Source: Lasioglossum baleicum
Taxonomy: Eukaryota > Arthropoda > Insecta > Hymenoptera > Halictidae
NCBI RefSeq assembly: GCF_051020765.1
Contig: NC_134933.1
Coordinates: 8,157,461 to 8,221,460 of the forward strand
Direction: 5' to 3'
Length of the DNA: 64,000 nt
Shown: positions 1 through 11,030 of the stretch, one piece after another
How positions within the stretch are numbered: position 1 is the stretch's first letter
Layout of the letters: each line of letters begins with the position of its first letter
The notes under the pieces: generated by a model
What the model was told of the DNA's origin: nothing
Database searches by the model: none
What the model saw: the letters and a program-made list of their open reading frames with translations, nothing else
Position numbers and translations under genes: made by a program

Positions 1-348
1 AAAGTCCTACTCTTCTCGAGCTTCGCTCTGGAACCCCGGCCCGGCGGAAGATTAAACAACAGAAAGATCATTTTAATTACGGGAAGTACGATTAAACGCA
101 ACAAAGCGAGAACGGACGATCCGGATCAACCGACCGCCGCGCACGTATGCTTTCATTTAATTGAAACAAGAGCGAGCGCCGATTTTGATTCACCTCCGTG
201 CAGATTTAAAGCTCCCGCGCGAAATTCCGGATTGTCGCCGGTTCTTTCCTTGTTTTTCTGTTTTCGGTTTCGCCAAAACGTGGCCGAAATAGGAAGGAGT
301 ACTCCGATTTACTTCAAAATTCATACTTTAAATCCTTCTTTGCGTCGC
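1..348. other. Unassigned DNA
   Basis: No coding region, RNA gene or repeat was recognised here. It is the left flank of the foldback element that follows. Confidence 0.4.
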
Positions 349-1440
349 AAAGGGCCTAGCAGACTAAGATTGGTCCAGCGGCCCCACCCACAATTTTTAT
401 TGATATTGTGCGGAAAACAATGGTTTTAGATTAGTTTTAGGTTGAAAGATAACCCCCTAGAATTTTAAGTCGCTAACCCTTCGTATAAGGATGATATGAG
501 GGTAAATACCCTTAACTGTATCATTTTTTTTCTCGCTTGTTAATTAAGATATTCGGATAAAAAAAATACGAAAATACTCGAACTTACCTCCTTCATATCA
601 TAAATTTTTTTCACCATTGTGAAATAGGTTTCACATAGAATCCGAATCCGTAATAAAAAATATGATGTTCCATTTGAAAAATGTAACTTCCGGTCTCAGT
701 CACCTATTTCCGGCCGAAACCGGAAGTTAAAAATATCACCATTTGATACAGCTCATCTGATTTATAAAAGAAACACTTTGAATTTTTGAAAATATAACCT
801 ATTTTCTAGAATATAAATGGGTGGAAGGGGTGGTCTGTGACACCCTGTATATGTATAATATAACCACATATAAAACTATATACTACTTATGTAATGTTAT
901 GCGTCGCGTTTAAAAACAAATAATTGATCAAGAAGGGACTTAATATCCTGATAAGAAACACTGCACTGTACATTATACCGTTATAATGACGTAATTTTAT
1001 TTGTTTTTTCAATATTTAACTATGTTCCACCAATCCGACCATCTTGAAACTTTTTTATACGTTAGATAAGCAACAGAACATTGTTCTTGAATTTTTTAGA
1101 AGTGGTCAGTCGAAGGGTTGCTTGCAATTCCCACCCCTAAAAAATTAAATGATTTTTTTCTACCCTTAATAATTTGATCACAATGGTGAAAAAAATGTAT
1201 GATATGAAGGAGGTAAGTTCGAGTATTTTCGTATTTTTGTTATCCGAATATCTTAATTAACAAGCGAGAAAGAAAATGATACAGTTATGGGTATTTACCC
1301 TCATATCATCCTTATACGAAGGGTTAGCGACTGAAAATTTTAGGGGGTTATCTTTCAACCTAAAACCATTGTTTTCCGCACAATATCAATAAAATTGTGG
1401 GTGGGACCGCTGCACCTAGCTTAGTCTGCTAGGCCCTTTT
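349..1440. mobile_element. Foldback DNA transposon, copy 1 (TIR AAAGGGCCTAGCAGAC)
   Basis: Two arms of about 270 bp are inverted copies of each other. The left arm is 349-618. The right arm is about 1165-1440 and ends in the complement of AAAGGGCCTAGCAGACTAAG. There is no transposase frame, so this is a non-autonomous element. The centre holds an unrelated repeat (620-850) containing two ACTTCCGGT-type blocks and ending in CACCCTGTAT. A second, diverged copy lies at 26840-28035. The superfamily is not determined because I see no clear target-site duplication. Confidence 0.75.
620..850. repeat. Repeat nested in the foldback element
   Basis: The segment interrupts the loop of the surrounding foldback element. 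It carries ACTTCCGGT and its complement about 35 bp apart, and it ends GGGTGGTCTGTGACACCCTG. The second copy of the host element (26840-28035) lacks it, so it looks like a later insertion. Confidence 0.45.
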
Positions 1441-2493
1441 GATCGTTCATTATTTTGTTCTATGTTCTATGATTTTCTATGATTCTATCATTGAAACAAT
1501 TGGCTGTTGTGATAGCAAAAATATGATATAAATATACTTGATTCAATTCTGTCTAAATGTCTTGCAAATACTGCATCGAGAGCTGTTCCTGATCTTGTTG
1601 TCGCTTCATGAGGATTATTTACCATTTCCAATCTTAATTTACTGCTGAACATTACTAGACTGCAAGAAGTTTTTACTTTTGGCTAGGATTTCAGTTAAAC
1701 TCACCGCTGCACTGTGCGACGGAGCTGCGCTGCAGCAACAATTCAGAATATGTGATGATGCTCGTCGAAACGACTTTCGTCCAGATAGATTCGCGATCCA
1801 TTACACCGTGTGTATCAGTGGGAAACGGACGATTTCGATGAGGCGGCGTGCGATCAAACGCAAAACGGGTCCGGGGAGTGAACAGGCGAATTAACCGGAC
1901 CGTGTACGCGCGCGGTTTTTTCATTAAAAGGAGCATCCCCGTGACAGCGTGACCCGTGATCGCTCCTTGCACTCTAATTAATCACTTCACGTACCGCCGC
2001 ATCACGCTCGATTGAAACTCCAAAGCGACAGGATTATCGTCGCAAAGCAACCCGGGAAATCTCGCATCGGCATTCACCGCTACATTCGCTATCCTGGCAT
2101 CGCGAAACGGCAACCCGTGGACGAACCGTGCGAACCAGGCGCTGGAAAATTGAAGGTGGGAGGCGAAGAAGAAATGAAAATGGACAAACGACTTTTAATC
2201 AGGCCGGGCGGGAACGATTTGCTGGTAATTAACTTTGCATTACCCCCGCGGGGAAACCGCTCAAAGTCGAAGAGACTTTGCATTTAAATTAAAAAGAAGC
2301 TGGTGACAGTGCCTGCGCGAACATTTCCCTTTAACGAAATACACGCCGTGCTCTTTGGAACAATAAGGTAAATATAAAGAATTTATCGGGGACCCCATAA
2401 ACTGTTATAACCAAAAAGAAAAAAGTCATGGAGTAACAAGTATTTCATCGACTAAAAGCGTATTGAGAGAAATTCATTTTGATCACTTATAAC
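1441..2493. other. Unassigned intergenic DNA
   Basis: Moderately GC-rich with short open frames on both strands (for example 2012-2287) that resemble no protein I know. No splice-bounded exon is convincing. Confidence 0.4.
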
Positions 2494-2696
2494 CAGACTG
2501 CGGATTTCATGCATTTATAATAAAAAGGGGTGCGCACAATTTAAAACAGTGGACATATTTCAAAGATTTAACGCCACCAGTGTATTAGTTTCACCTTGAT
2601 GAGATAATTGGAAGAAGAAATAAATTTTTATTTGACTCCTGTGTCTCTGGCAATCAATGCAAACATTTTTTATTTTGCATAAAGATCCGCAGTCTA
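2494..2696. mobile_element. hAT-like MITE
   Basis: The 203-bp element begins CAGACTGCGGAT and ends ATCCGCAGTCTA, an imperfect terminal inverted repeat that continues into GCATTTA/TTTTGCATAAAG. The flanks 2486-2493 (CTTATAAC) and 2697-2704 (GTTATGAC) match at 6 of 8 positions and fit an aged 8-bp target duplication. Internal sequence is shared with the copy at 44223-44423. It has no coding capacity. Confidence 0.8.
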
Positions 2697-4439
2697 GTTA
2701 TGACTGATCGAAATGAACTTCTCTCATCGATAATTGCTTAGAGCAGTCTTGAATCTTGAACATTTTGAATACCGATAACTGTTATTTGTAACCAAAAAGT
2801 ATAAAAATCGATATTTTTCAATCATTTTGTTCTTGGAATTTTTTTCTCTATATATCTTGTGTACATTATCTTAAATTTCAATAATAATCAACGTTTTATT
2901 CATGATTTCTATCGTAGAAAATTTTAGAATAACTGTTATTCTTGATCCCTGGAATTTATCGTATCCAATATTTATTCTAGAAAAATTCTTAAAAACCAGT
3001 TGTGCCGTTACACGAGAAGCCCCCTTAACTTTTAATTACTCGGTACTTGCAATCTCGAAACATTAAATTTAGTGTTTCAGGCGTGAACAAAGGTGTCGTT
3101 TTGCACTAGCAAATATTTATTTTGCCTCGGAGTGGCTATTTCACCGGATAAAAATTGATTTACGTACAAAATTATGTAGAAAACGAAGTGCGAGTGACTG
3201 AAGGTTAACGAAGAAACGTAAATATCGATAAGAGAGAAATTTCACTTGGAACACGAACAAGCCTGGTTGCCCGCGGAGGGTTAAAATGCTTCAAAATAAA
3301 ACGAGAGGAACGCCGCGGCACTCGTGTCTTCGATGGCTGTAAATAATTTCGCATTGATTCCGGAGCAAGTTCGAGCGAGCGGAAAAATTACGGGCAAGTT
3401 CCGAGCACCTCTGGGAACGTGTCGCGTTCGATTCCGCGAAAGTTGAGAGCGCTCCGACGCGGGGAAAAATTCGCGTGGGTTTCGAAAGTTCCATTTACCA
3501 TGGGTGTGGCGGAAGGAAAGTGCAACGAGGCTGTACCCGAGGAGACAACGAAGGGAAAACGAGCTCCTTGGTGGAGTCTCCTCGAGCAGAAAGGCGACCT
3601 TGTTAAATGGTCGCGTGCGCGGACGCGCGGGAAGATTAACGCGCCACTTCATTTCGGGGGACTAAATTTTCTTAACCGTATAATCACGCGTTGCACACGG
3701 GGGCGAGACGAAGAGATCGCGCGCGAGAAAGAGCGAGAGAGAGGGAGAGTCTCGAGAGAGCGAGGCGCGAACGCACTATTATCCTGTAATTGCCTGCCAT
3801 TACCGGGAATTTATGCGACCGCTTGTTGAGTTAGGGAAAGCCGCGTCGACCCCCGGGTCGTTTGCATATCCGACGACACCGGCCGATTGATAAGAATATA
3901 GCCGCCTATAGTTATAGTTAACCACGGTCGTCCCGTGCTCGGCAACTTCGCCGACTAATAAACGAACTTTCGGTAGCCCGAATGTCCCGGGCTTAACGAA
4001 ACTTCCTCGAGCACCTCGTCATCTTTTCCCCGCTGTCTCCTGCCTTAAATATTAATGTCTACCCTTCTATTACTATTTTCTTCGGGACCGCGACCCGACC
4101 GGTGCGAAACGATTCTCATAATGAAACCCGCGTCGCAAGAAGTCGCTGAAGTGGTGCTCGAAACAACGTTCAACCGCTTGATGAGACCGCTAAATGTTCA
4201 TGCTATTAATTTCCCTTTCCTACTAAACCCGCCCAGGCTTAAAAGTAACCGGTTATCTCGCAAATATGACAAGATTGACTTTATTTAGACTTTGCCGCGC
4301 GGACTACTAACTTATATGAAGTGTATAAGCTGCCAAGTATCGACTCGTAACTGGTTCAACGACGAGAGAAGGATCGACATTAATATTTAACGAGTGTTTT
4401 CACTCTGCTCAAAAGCGAGAGCTTGGCAGAAAGAATGCT
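2697..4439. other. Unassigned DNA with a GA-rich patch
   Basis: AT-rich up to about 3200, then CpG-rich, with a purine-rich patch at 3717-3760. Open frames overlap on opposite strands at 3281-3829 and have biased, low-complexity composition. I recognise no protein family and treat the region as non-coding. Confidence 0.4.
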
Positions 4440-4449
4440 GATAAATAAT

Positions 4450-5690
4450 CGAGCTTGCGGATGAAATTAACTCGAAACGACGCGACACCGATTGAAAGCA
4501 ACAATCGATTGCGTAAGAAGAATTCCGTGAGAGGAAAATAAATCTCAATCGACTCTGTTGTTCCCTTTTCCGTTCAATGCCTCGATCTCCGGGACTTTCT
4601 TCGGACCGTTCCCGAACGATTGAAACTACTCCGAGAAGAGTGTGTGTTGGAGATTCTACTAAATAATTGACGGTCTATAGATGCGGGTCAAATTAACTCT
4701 GAACGCGCCGACATCGATTCGAGGTAAAAATCGGTTCCACTGCAAAGAATAAATTTCGCTCAACTTGATTATTCGCCTTTCCTTTCGATATCCTGATCCC
4801 TGGATACTTCGTTAAACCGTTCTCGAACAGTTTAAGTAACTTTAAGACAAGTACTGGTAATTCTACGAAATAATTGAGGTTGGAGATGCGGATCAAATTA
4901 ACTCGAAACGCTGCAACATAATTGACGACAAAAATCGGTTCCGTTTGCAGAGAATAAGTTTTCCTCACTTTTTCTTCCGACATTTTGATCCGCAATAATT
5001 TCTTCGCAACTTTTACACAAATCCGAAGCGAAATAATTGAGGTTGTAGATGTGGATAAAATGCGCTCGAAACGCTGCAAGATCGACTGGAGGCAAAAATC
5101 GGTTCCGTCTGCAGAGAATAAGTTTTCCTCGTCTTTTCTTCTGACATTTTGAGGTTGTAGATGCGGATAAAATGCGCTCGAAACGCTGCAACATCGATTG
5201 AAGGCAAAAATTGGTTCCGTCTGCAGAGAATAAGATTTCCCCACTTTTTCTTCCGACATTTTGATCCGCAATAATTTCTTCGTAACTTTTACGTAAATCC
5301 GAAGCGAGTGCTGGAAATTCTACGAAATAATTGAGGTTGTAGATGCGGATAAAATGCGCTCGAAACGCAGCAAGATCGACTGGAGGCAAAAATCGGTTCC
5401 GTCTGCAGAGAATAAGTTTTCCTCGCATTTTCTACCGATATTTTGATCTGCAATCATTTCTTCGAAGCTTTTACGCAAATCCGAAGCGAGTGCTGGAAAT
5501 TCTACGAAATAATTGAGGTTGTAGATGCGGATAAAATGCGCTCGAAACGCAGCAAGATCGACTGGAGGCAAAAATCGGTACCGTCTGCAGAGAATAAATA
5601 TCACTAGACTCGATTGTTCGCTTTTCCCTTCGACACTTCGATCTCCGGGAATTTCTGCCAACGGTTTAAGCAACTCCTAAACGGGTATTG
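4450..5690. repeat. Decaying tandem array, unit about 182 bp
   Basis: The anchor GATGCGGATAAAATGCGCTC or a variant recurs at 4680, 4885, 5048, 5160, 5342 and 5524. The last spacings are 182 and 182 bp. The older ones are 205, 163 and 112 bp, which implies indels. A still more diverged unit begins near 4459. Unit similarity rises toward the right. The minus strand stays open over 117-192 codons in several frames, but the unit is not a multiple of three and the frames change between copies. This is a satellite-like array, not a gene. Confidence 0.8.
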
Positions 5691-7213
5691 CAAAATCGAT
5701 CGGAAAGGGGGAATGGGATTACAGTTATTCGCAACAAATAGCTAGAAAGAGAGAGAGTGTGAGATAAAGAGAGGAAGAAAGAGAGAGAGCTGTTTGGCTC
5801 TGGGACGCTCGGTAACACATGGTTGTTCGCGTAAAGGAAAACTCCAGAGGACATAGCTCGTGGCAACATGTTATCCTGAAAATTTCAATCGTTGGCCGCC
5901 TGATTTGACAATTTAGATAGCTCTTTTCCGCGGTAACGAACGCGGAAGAGCGTGCCCGTCGGCGACTGCGAATCGATCGGTCGACCGTGGGACACATCGA
6001 TACTCGTTGCCTCGATTTTTTTTGTATTTTTTTTTTTGTTGTTGGCTTGGCCAGTCTTTTGGCGATGCAAAAAAAGGAGGGTGGCCAATTATTTTTTGAT
6101 AATAGCGTTTCACGAACTGTTGCCGCTAATCTTCCGGCGAGCGAGCAACTGTGCACATTGCGCGCGTTTGCGCTCCGCTGTTGTGCCCGGTGAATAAAAA
6201 TAGCTCTCGCGCGTTGTTACACGCGTTTCACGCGTTCCGCGCGTTGCACGCCTACACGGATTACTTCTGCTAATACGATATTAGTACACAGAACACACTC
6301 GGCCGGAACAAGATCCCCCGTAAACCCGAGCTGCGTTAACGACCTGAGTCGTACAAATTGCCGCGCGGAGTTCTCTCCTCATTTATAATCGAGCGAAATG
6401 GCCCCCGCGCCGTGCCGCGTGCTGTTTATGCCCGGCGCGACGCTGTGTCCTATAATTCCTGCCCGCGTCATCCTTAAGCCTCTGCCCTCCGTCTCCATTA
6501 TGCGCGCAAACGCCACCAGAGCTGCCCGCGCGAGGACTCCATTGTCCTCTGTATTCAAAACGACGCGTTCCCCAAATGGAGAAAATCGCCGGAATCCTCG
6601 CCAAATATCGAACCTACGCTCCTGCGAATAATTATACATACATTGTACAGAGTTGAAGCACGGATGGTGTATGTATGTGAGAGTGTGTGCATTAACAGAC
6701 AACCCTGTATACAAGCAAATTTATATAAACTGAGAATCGCAAATAACAGTGTTGTGGCGGCCTTAATTTCTTCTTCTTACTCGGTTCCTCTCCTTATTCG
6801 GTTTTCCGAATACCTACACCGTTTTCCGATAGAGTTTTTGAGAAGTCGGAGTTAGTAACTAGCCTTCCTTTTACACCGATCACTTTTCGATAAACTTGTA
6901 TTGAGGAATGCGACTTACGGAATCCAACCATTTATTTACCAGTTCCTCCAGAGTACGATTATTGAAATGATGAATATTTTTAATCCAACCACACATATCG
7001 GGATACAAGTTGCACAAAATCTAAATAAACCAGAACCTTGTCATCTCTATAAGCCAGAGCATTTTCTATTTTCAAAATCTTTCTGATTTTAAATATATTA
7101 GTTATAATTTGCTTCAGAATGAAAAGATAACGTAGAAATGTAAATATTAAAATTGCTAGCTTGATTTTTCTCGAAAATGGACTTAGGGGCCACATTCAAA
7201 ATAAACGGCTCAA
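5691..7213. other. Unassigned CpG-rich DNA with GA microsatellite
   Basis: A GA-rich microsatellite occupies about 5746-5790. Short frames on both strands (5725-6197 and 6379-6714) overlap each other and carry homopolymer or low-complexity translation. No gene is recognised. Confidence 0.4.
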
Positions 7214-7300
7214 TTAACCCTTTGCAGTCCGAGGTATTTTCTCCATTTTATTTTCATAGAGATCAGGAAGATGCGAGACCAGATAGATTAGAGCAGGCGT
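7214..7300 (+). mobile_element. piggyBac-like end fragment
   Basis: TTAACCCTTTGCAGTCCGAGG at 7214 resembles the TTAA-anchored ends of the piggyBac-like MITEs at 16995 and 62389. No matching opposite end was found, so only one end is called. Confidence 0.35.
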
Positions 7301-7685
7301 AGGCTTAGCTCGTACATCAAACAGCCGCGAGAAATGCTAACAGCGGGGCCCCGGCCGCTCCACATACGAGCCTACAGTCCTGGGTGATGGCTATTTTCAG
7401 TGAGTAGTGGGGGATCCGACCATCCGATCCCCCGAGGCCCACACCACCCTCTTCAGGGGTGTGCGCAAAAAAATGCATTTTTTCCATCACTCTTAACAAA
7501 AAAAGAAAAAGGAAAACGCGAAACCACACACCGCGCCGCGCCGCACAGTGCGGCCGCCTGTGGACAAAAGTCGAAAATGCAACTATTTTCCATACCTTAT
7601 TTGGCTTTACTAATCCCTTCAGATATGTCTCTAGTGTATGAAACAAATGCCGGGAATCTCAAATTTCCACAACAAACGGCAGGAA

Positions 7686-8000
7686 TCACGTTTGCATAAG
7701 TGGCAGAGACCTCGTTAGAGAGCTCATCGAAGAATTCACGCGAGACCTGGCCCAATCAATTGCTGATTTCCTATAATCAATAACTTTGTTTTGTGTTCGT
7801 TCTTTCAATTTTGAATATGGAAGGTATCGAAGCAGGTGAGGAATATCCATTTGTCCTGTTTCATTAACCGTTAAAATAGTTTCATAGCAATGATGAAACA
7901 CTAAGTCAGAATCAAGTTTTATAGACGTTAATATCTTCAAATTAGCTTTTCTCGAGTTCAGGTCAAAGCATCCTGGGGTTTTGATGTATTTCGATTTCAC
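7686..8000 (-). pseudogene. Open fragment inside the Transib-like element
   Basis: A 104-codon open stretch on the minus strand, without an ATG (it opens at GTG). It lies inside the Transib-like element in otherwise stop-rich DNA. The translation is of normal complexity and contains one Trp and one Cys-rich spot, but I cannot match it to a family. Its position makes a degraded transposase piece plausible; this is inference. A chance frame is the alternative. Confidence 0.25.
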
Positions 8001-8504
8001 AACTATTATACTTCACAAATATGTAAACATTTCTTGCTTCAAACTGCTTTAAACGGCTGTGTGCTATTTTTTACCACGCTTATGCGTCAAATCTTGTAAT
8101 CGAATTTTAAGCCTCTTCGCATAGACCAATCTTACTGAAATTTTATATACCTACTTGCTTCCGGGATGACAATGACAGTAGAAAATAAAATATATAAAAA
8201 ACTTTTTAAAAACCATTTTTAAACCATTTTTTACTCATAGCAACTTCTTTCTCCATATACGTCAAAAACAATTATTTATTTTATGTATTAATTTCGTTAC
8301 AGAGAAAAACTAATTTATTTTCATAAAATAAATGCGGTGCATTGCCATGTTTTTTTTTATTTTTCAAGAGTAAAAATTTATTATTTATGTTTATTTATTA
8401 CAGACATTATTATTGACTTTATGTATATATATTTTATATAGGTATATTTTTTTTCTTTATGTATATATTTTATTATAGTTTTTATTATAGTAATTTCTTT
8501 ATGA

Positions 8505-8530
8505 ATATAAATATATATATATACAATAAA

Positions 8531-8568
<38 letters not shown>

Positions 8569-8602
8569 TATATGTATATATATATATATATATATATGTA
8601 TA
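8505..8602. repeat. TA microsatellite
   Basis: Nearly pure (TA)n, broken by single C or G substitutions, inside the Transib-like element. Confidence 0.9.
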
Positions 8603-8886
8603 TCTCTACTTCATAGGTATAGTCTCTATGTATGGCCTATATTATGTAAATTGGCATACCTTTATCATTGTGAAGTTACCTGTATATTCTGTCCATTATC
8701 ATTGTTGTAATGTTTATAAAATATTATTTGACATTCGATTTTGAATAAAATTCAATTTAATTTTTGGTCATGTTTCCTCATTTTTGTAGATGATGCATGG
8801 AAGAGCAATTTTTCTTAACTGACCCCTGTTTCCATCACTTGCAAATATACAGTGTGATCTCAAACGAAAGAAAGATACATTGAGGT

Positions 8887-9080
8887 CTTATAGGAAATTT
8901 CACGCTGATCACGAATATACCATGTATTAAGGGTCACTGAATTGAATTTAACCGTTTTTCACGCAAAAACACTAAAAAAACTGAGAAAAAAACGGTATTT
9001 TGAGGAGAAAAACAGTTAAATTCTATTCAGGGACCCCGAGTATACGATATATTCGTGATCAGCGTGAAATTTCCTATAAG
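8887..9080. mobile_element. Hairpin MITE nested in the Transib-like element
   Basis: The arms 8887-8919 and 9048-9080 are perfect inverted copies over 33 bp, and imperfect pairing continues toward the centre near 8985. The whole 194 bp could fold into a single hairpin. It has no coding capacity. Its right arm ends just before the 23-nt-spacer terminus of the surrounding element. Confidence 0.75.
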
Positions 9081-9134
9081 AATTCGTCAAGAACAGACTT
9101 TTGTCCACTCCGACCATAAGAACGCCGCACTGTG

Positions 9135-9797
9135 CGCCGGGGAGATCAATCAAGAACCGAGCGTCTCGAGGGATAGATCACCGACACGAAGGATCCGTGG
9201 ACGAGCGAAGTCACGATCGCGCAGCAGTCGACAGTGACAAAAGACGAATCAGGTTTCATATTTCCCCCCCTCTCCCGGCCCGGTTTCTTCGCTGCACAAT
9301 GATGCGCGGGTACGGGGCGGCACGGCGGGGTCGGAAAAGAGCAGACGTAACTCCGCAGTAAATATTTGCTCGTGAATGAAACGCGCGTCTTTATTCGCCG
9401 TTTTCCTTGTTGCCTTTGTCTTCTCCCGGGCTAGTTTGCTGAAGTTCCTCGAGCGAAATCGTTGTGTCCAACGAAAGAAACGAATTACTTTCGAGGATGG
9501 TTCATTATTTCGATTATACGGGGGCTAATTTATTAAAGGGAGCGGCCGAGGAAACAGAGCCGGCGAACATTTTTCAACGAGAAAGCCCGCGGGGTCCTCG
9601 AACAAATCCGAGCGAAGTAATTGCTCTGCCGTGTCCTCGACAGCAGGGAAAATACTTTTGACACCGCGCCCGATCGAACCCGTCAAAGGGGCGAAATTAA
9701 TTTGACTGCGAATCGATTAATTAAATTAATTCGTCCGACCCTAACGAGACTGTTTCCAGACCCCAACGAACTCGGAAGATTCGGTATCAATTATAAT
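9135..9797. other. Unassigned CpG-rich DNA
   Basis: Short frames at 9055-9361 and 9464-9661 are not recognisable. No splice-bounded exon was seen. Confidence 0.35.
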
Positions 9798-11000
9798 TAG
9801 ACAGCGAATTTTATGCGTTTATGACGAAAATATGTAAATGTAATTGAAAATAGTAAAACCATTAAAAGAATTTCAATATACTCTGTTATGTTATTTGAAA
9901 TCTGTTACACATATTAACACTAAACCTACCGAGCACTAAAAGCGATTAACATGTTTCAGTTTGCAAAAATGACGAGGCTCTCTATTTATTTAGGTTTTCT
10001 GCCATTTTTACAACAATATGTGCTTGGACACAGAATTTTATCGAATCAATTTCCACGCAAGCGACTTCATAATTTCAATAATTGTGAAGTGAAAAATATA
10101 AAACCGGTCATTTGACAGGCAGTGGTAGATTTAGTGTTAAGAACAAAGATTCTATTTCACTCCAGTTTGTCGGTATCCGTGTAGACAATTTGTATTTTGC
10201 ATAAAGATCCGCTGTCTACTTGTAATAGACGTGACTTGAAATAGTAAAACCATTAAAAGAATTTCAATATACTCTGTTATGTTATTTGAACTCTGTTAAA
10301 CATATTAACACTAAACCTACCGAGCACTAAAAGCGATTGACATGTTTCAGTTTGCAAAAATGACGAGGCTCTCTATTTATTTAGGTTTTCTGCCATTTTT
10401 ACAACAATATGTGCTTGGACACAGAATTTTATCGAATCAATTTCCACGGGAGCGACTTCATAATTTCGATAATTGTGAAGTGAAAAATATAAAACCGGTC
10501 ATTTGACCGGCAGTGGTAGGTTTAGTATTAAGAACAAAGATTCTATTTCACTCCAGTTTGTCGGTATCCGTGTAGACAATTTTTATTTTGCATAAAGATC
10601 CGCTGTCTACTTGTAATATACGTGACTTGAAATAGTAAATCCATTAAAAGAATTTCAATATACTCTGTTATGTTATTTGAAATCTGTTAAACATATTAAC
10701 ACTAAACCTACCGAGCACTAAAAGCGATTAACATGTTTCAGTTTGCAAAAATGACGAGGCTCTCTATTTATTTAGGTTTTCTGCCATTTTTACAACAATA
10801 TGTGCTTGGACCTAGAATTTTATCGAATCAATTTCCACGCAAGCGACTTCATAATTTCAATAATTGTGAAGTGAAAAATATAAAACCGGTCATTTGACCG
10901 GCAGTGGTAGGTTTAGTGTTAAGAACAAAGATTCTATTTCACTCCAGTTTGTCGGTATCCGTGTAGACAATTTTTATTTTGCATAAAGATCCGCTGTCTA
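9798..11000. mobile_element. hAT-like MITE with internal triplication
   Basis: The left terminus TAGACAGCGAATTTTATGCG lies at 9798. The right terminus, complementary to TAGACAGCGGATCTTTATGC, ends at 11000. The flanks 9790-9797 (ATTATAAT) and 11001-11008 (CTTGTAAT) agree at 6 of 8 positions, as in other copies of this family. The interior is expanded by the 391-bp tandem array described separately, and each unit carries a piggyBac-like MITE plus a copy of the right terminus. Confidence 0.65.
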
Positions 11001-11030
11001 CTTGTAATATACGTGACTAGAAATAGTAAA
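9851..11030. repeat. 391-bp tandem array, three units
   Basis: The anchor TAGTAAAACC or a one-base variant occurs at 9851, 10242, 10633 and 11024, giving three exact 391-bp steps. Units differ by only a few substitutions, for example TTTGACAGG versus TTTGACCGG, so the array is young. Each unit contains a TTAA-bounded MITE of about 227 bp and the right terminus of the surrounding hAT-like element. Confidence 0.92.
9914..10140. mobile_element. piggyBac-like MITE, unit 1
   Basis: The element is bounded by TTAA at 9914-9917 and 10137-10140. Its inverted termini are CACTAAACCTACC and the complement GGTAG(G/A)TTTAGTG. Copies in units 2 (10305-10531) and 3 (about 10696-10922) arose by the tandem amplification, not by separate insertions. 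Confidence 0.75.

Larger units (their letters stand above)
7544..9134. mobile_element. Transib-like DNA element with asymmetric RSS-like ends
   Basis: The left end is CACAGTG (7544-7550), a 13-nt spacer, then ACAAAAGTC (7564-7572). The right end on the opposite strand is CACAGTG (9128-9134), a 23-nt spacer (9105-9127), then the same ACAAAAGTC (9096-9104). CGCCG flanks both sides (7539-7543 and 9135-9139), which fits the 5-bp GC-rich target duplication typical of Transib elements. The interior is about 1.6 kb. It holds a minus-strand open fragment (7686-8000), a fragment of another repeat (about 8068-8185), a TA microsatellite and a hairpin MITE. The left flank is CG-repetitive, so the duplication alone is weak evidence. 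The shared heptamer and nonamer blocks are stronger. Confidence 0.6.

Noticed and set aside
4693..5673. Minus-strand frames of 117-192 codons with repeated peptide blocks
   Set aside because: They follow the 182-bp tandem array, whose period breaks the frame between copies. The similarity is that of the DNA repeat.
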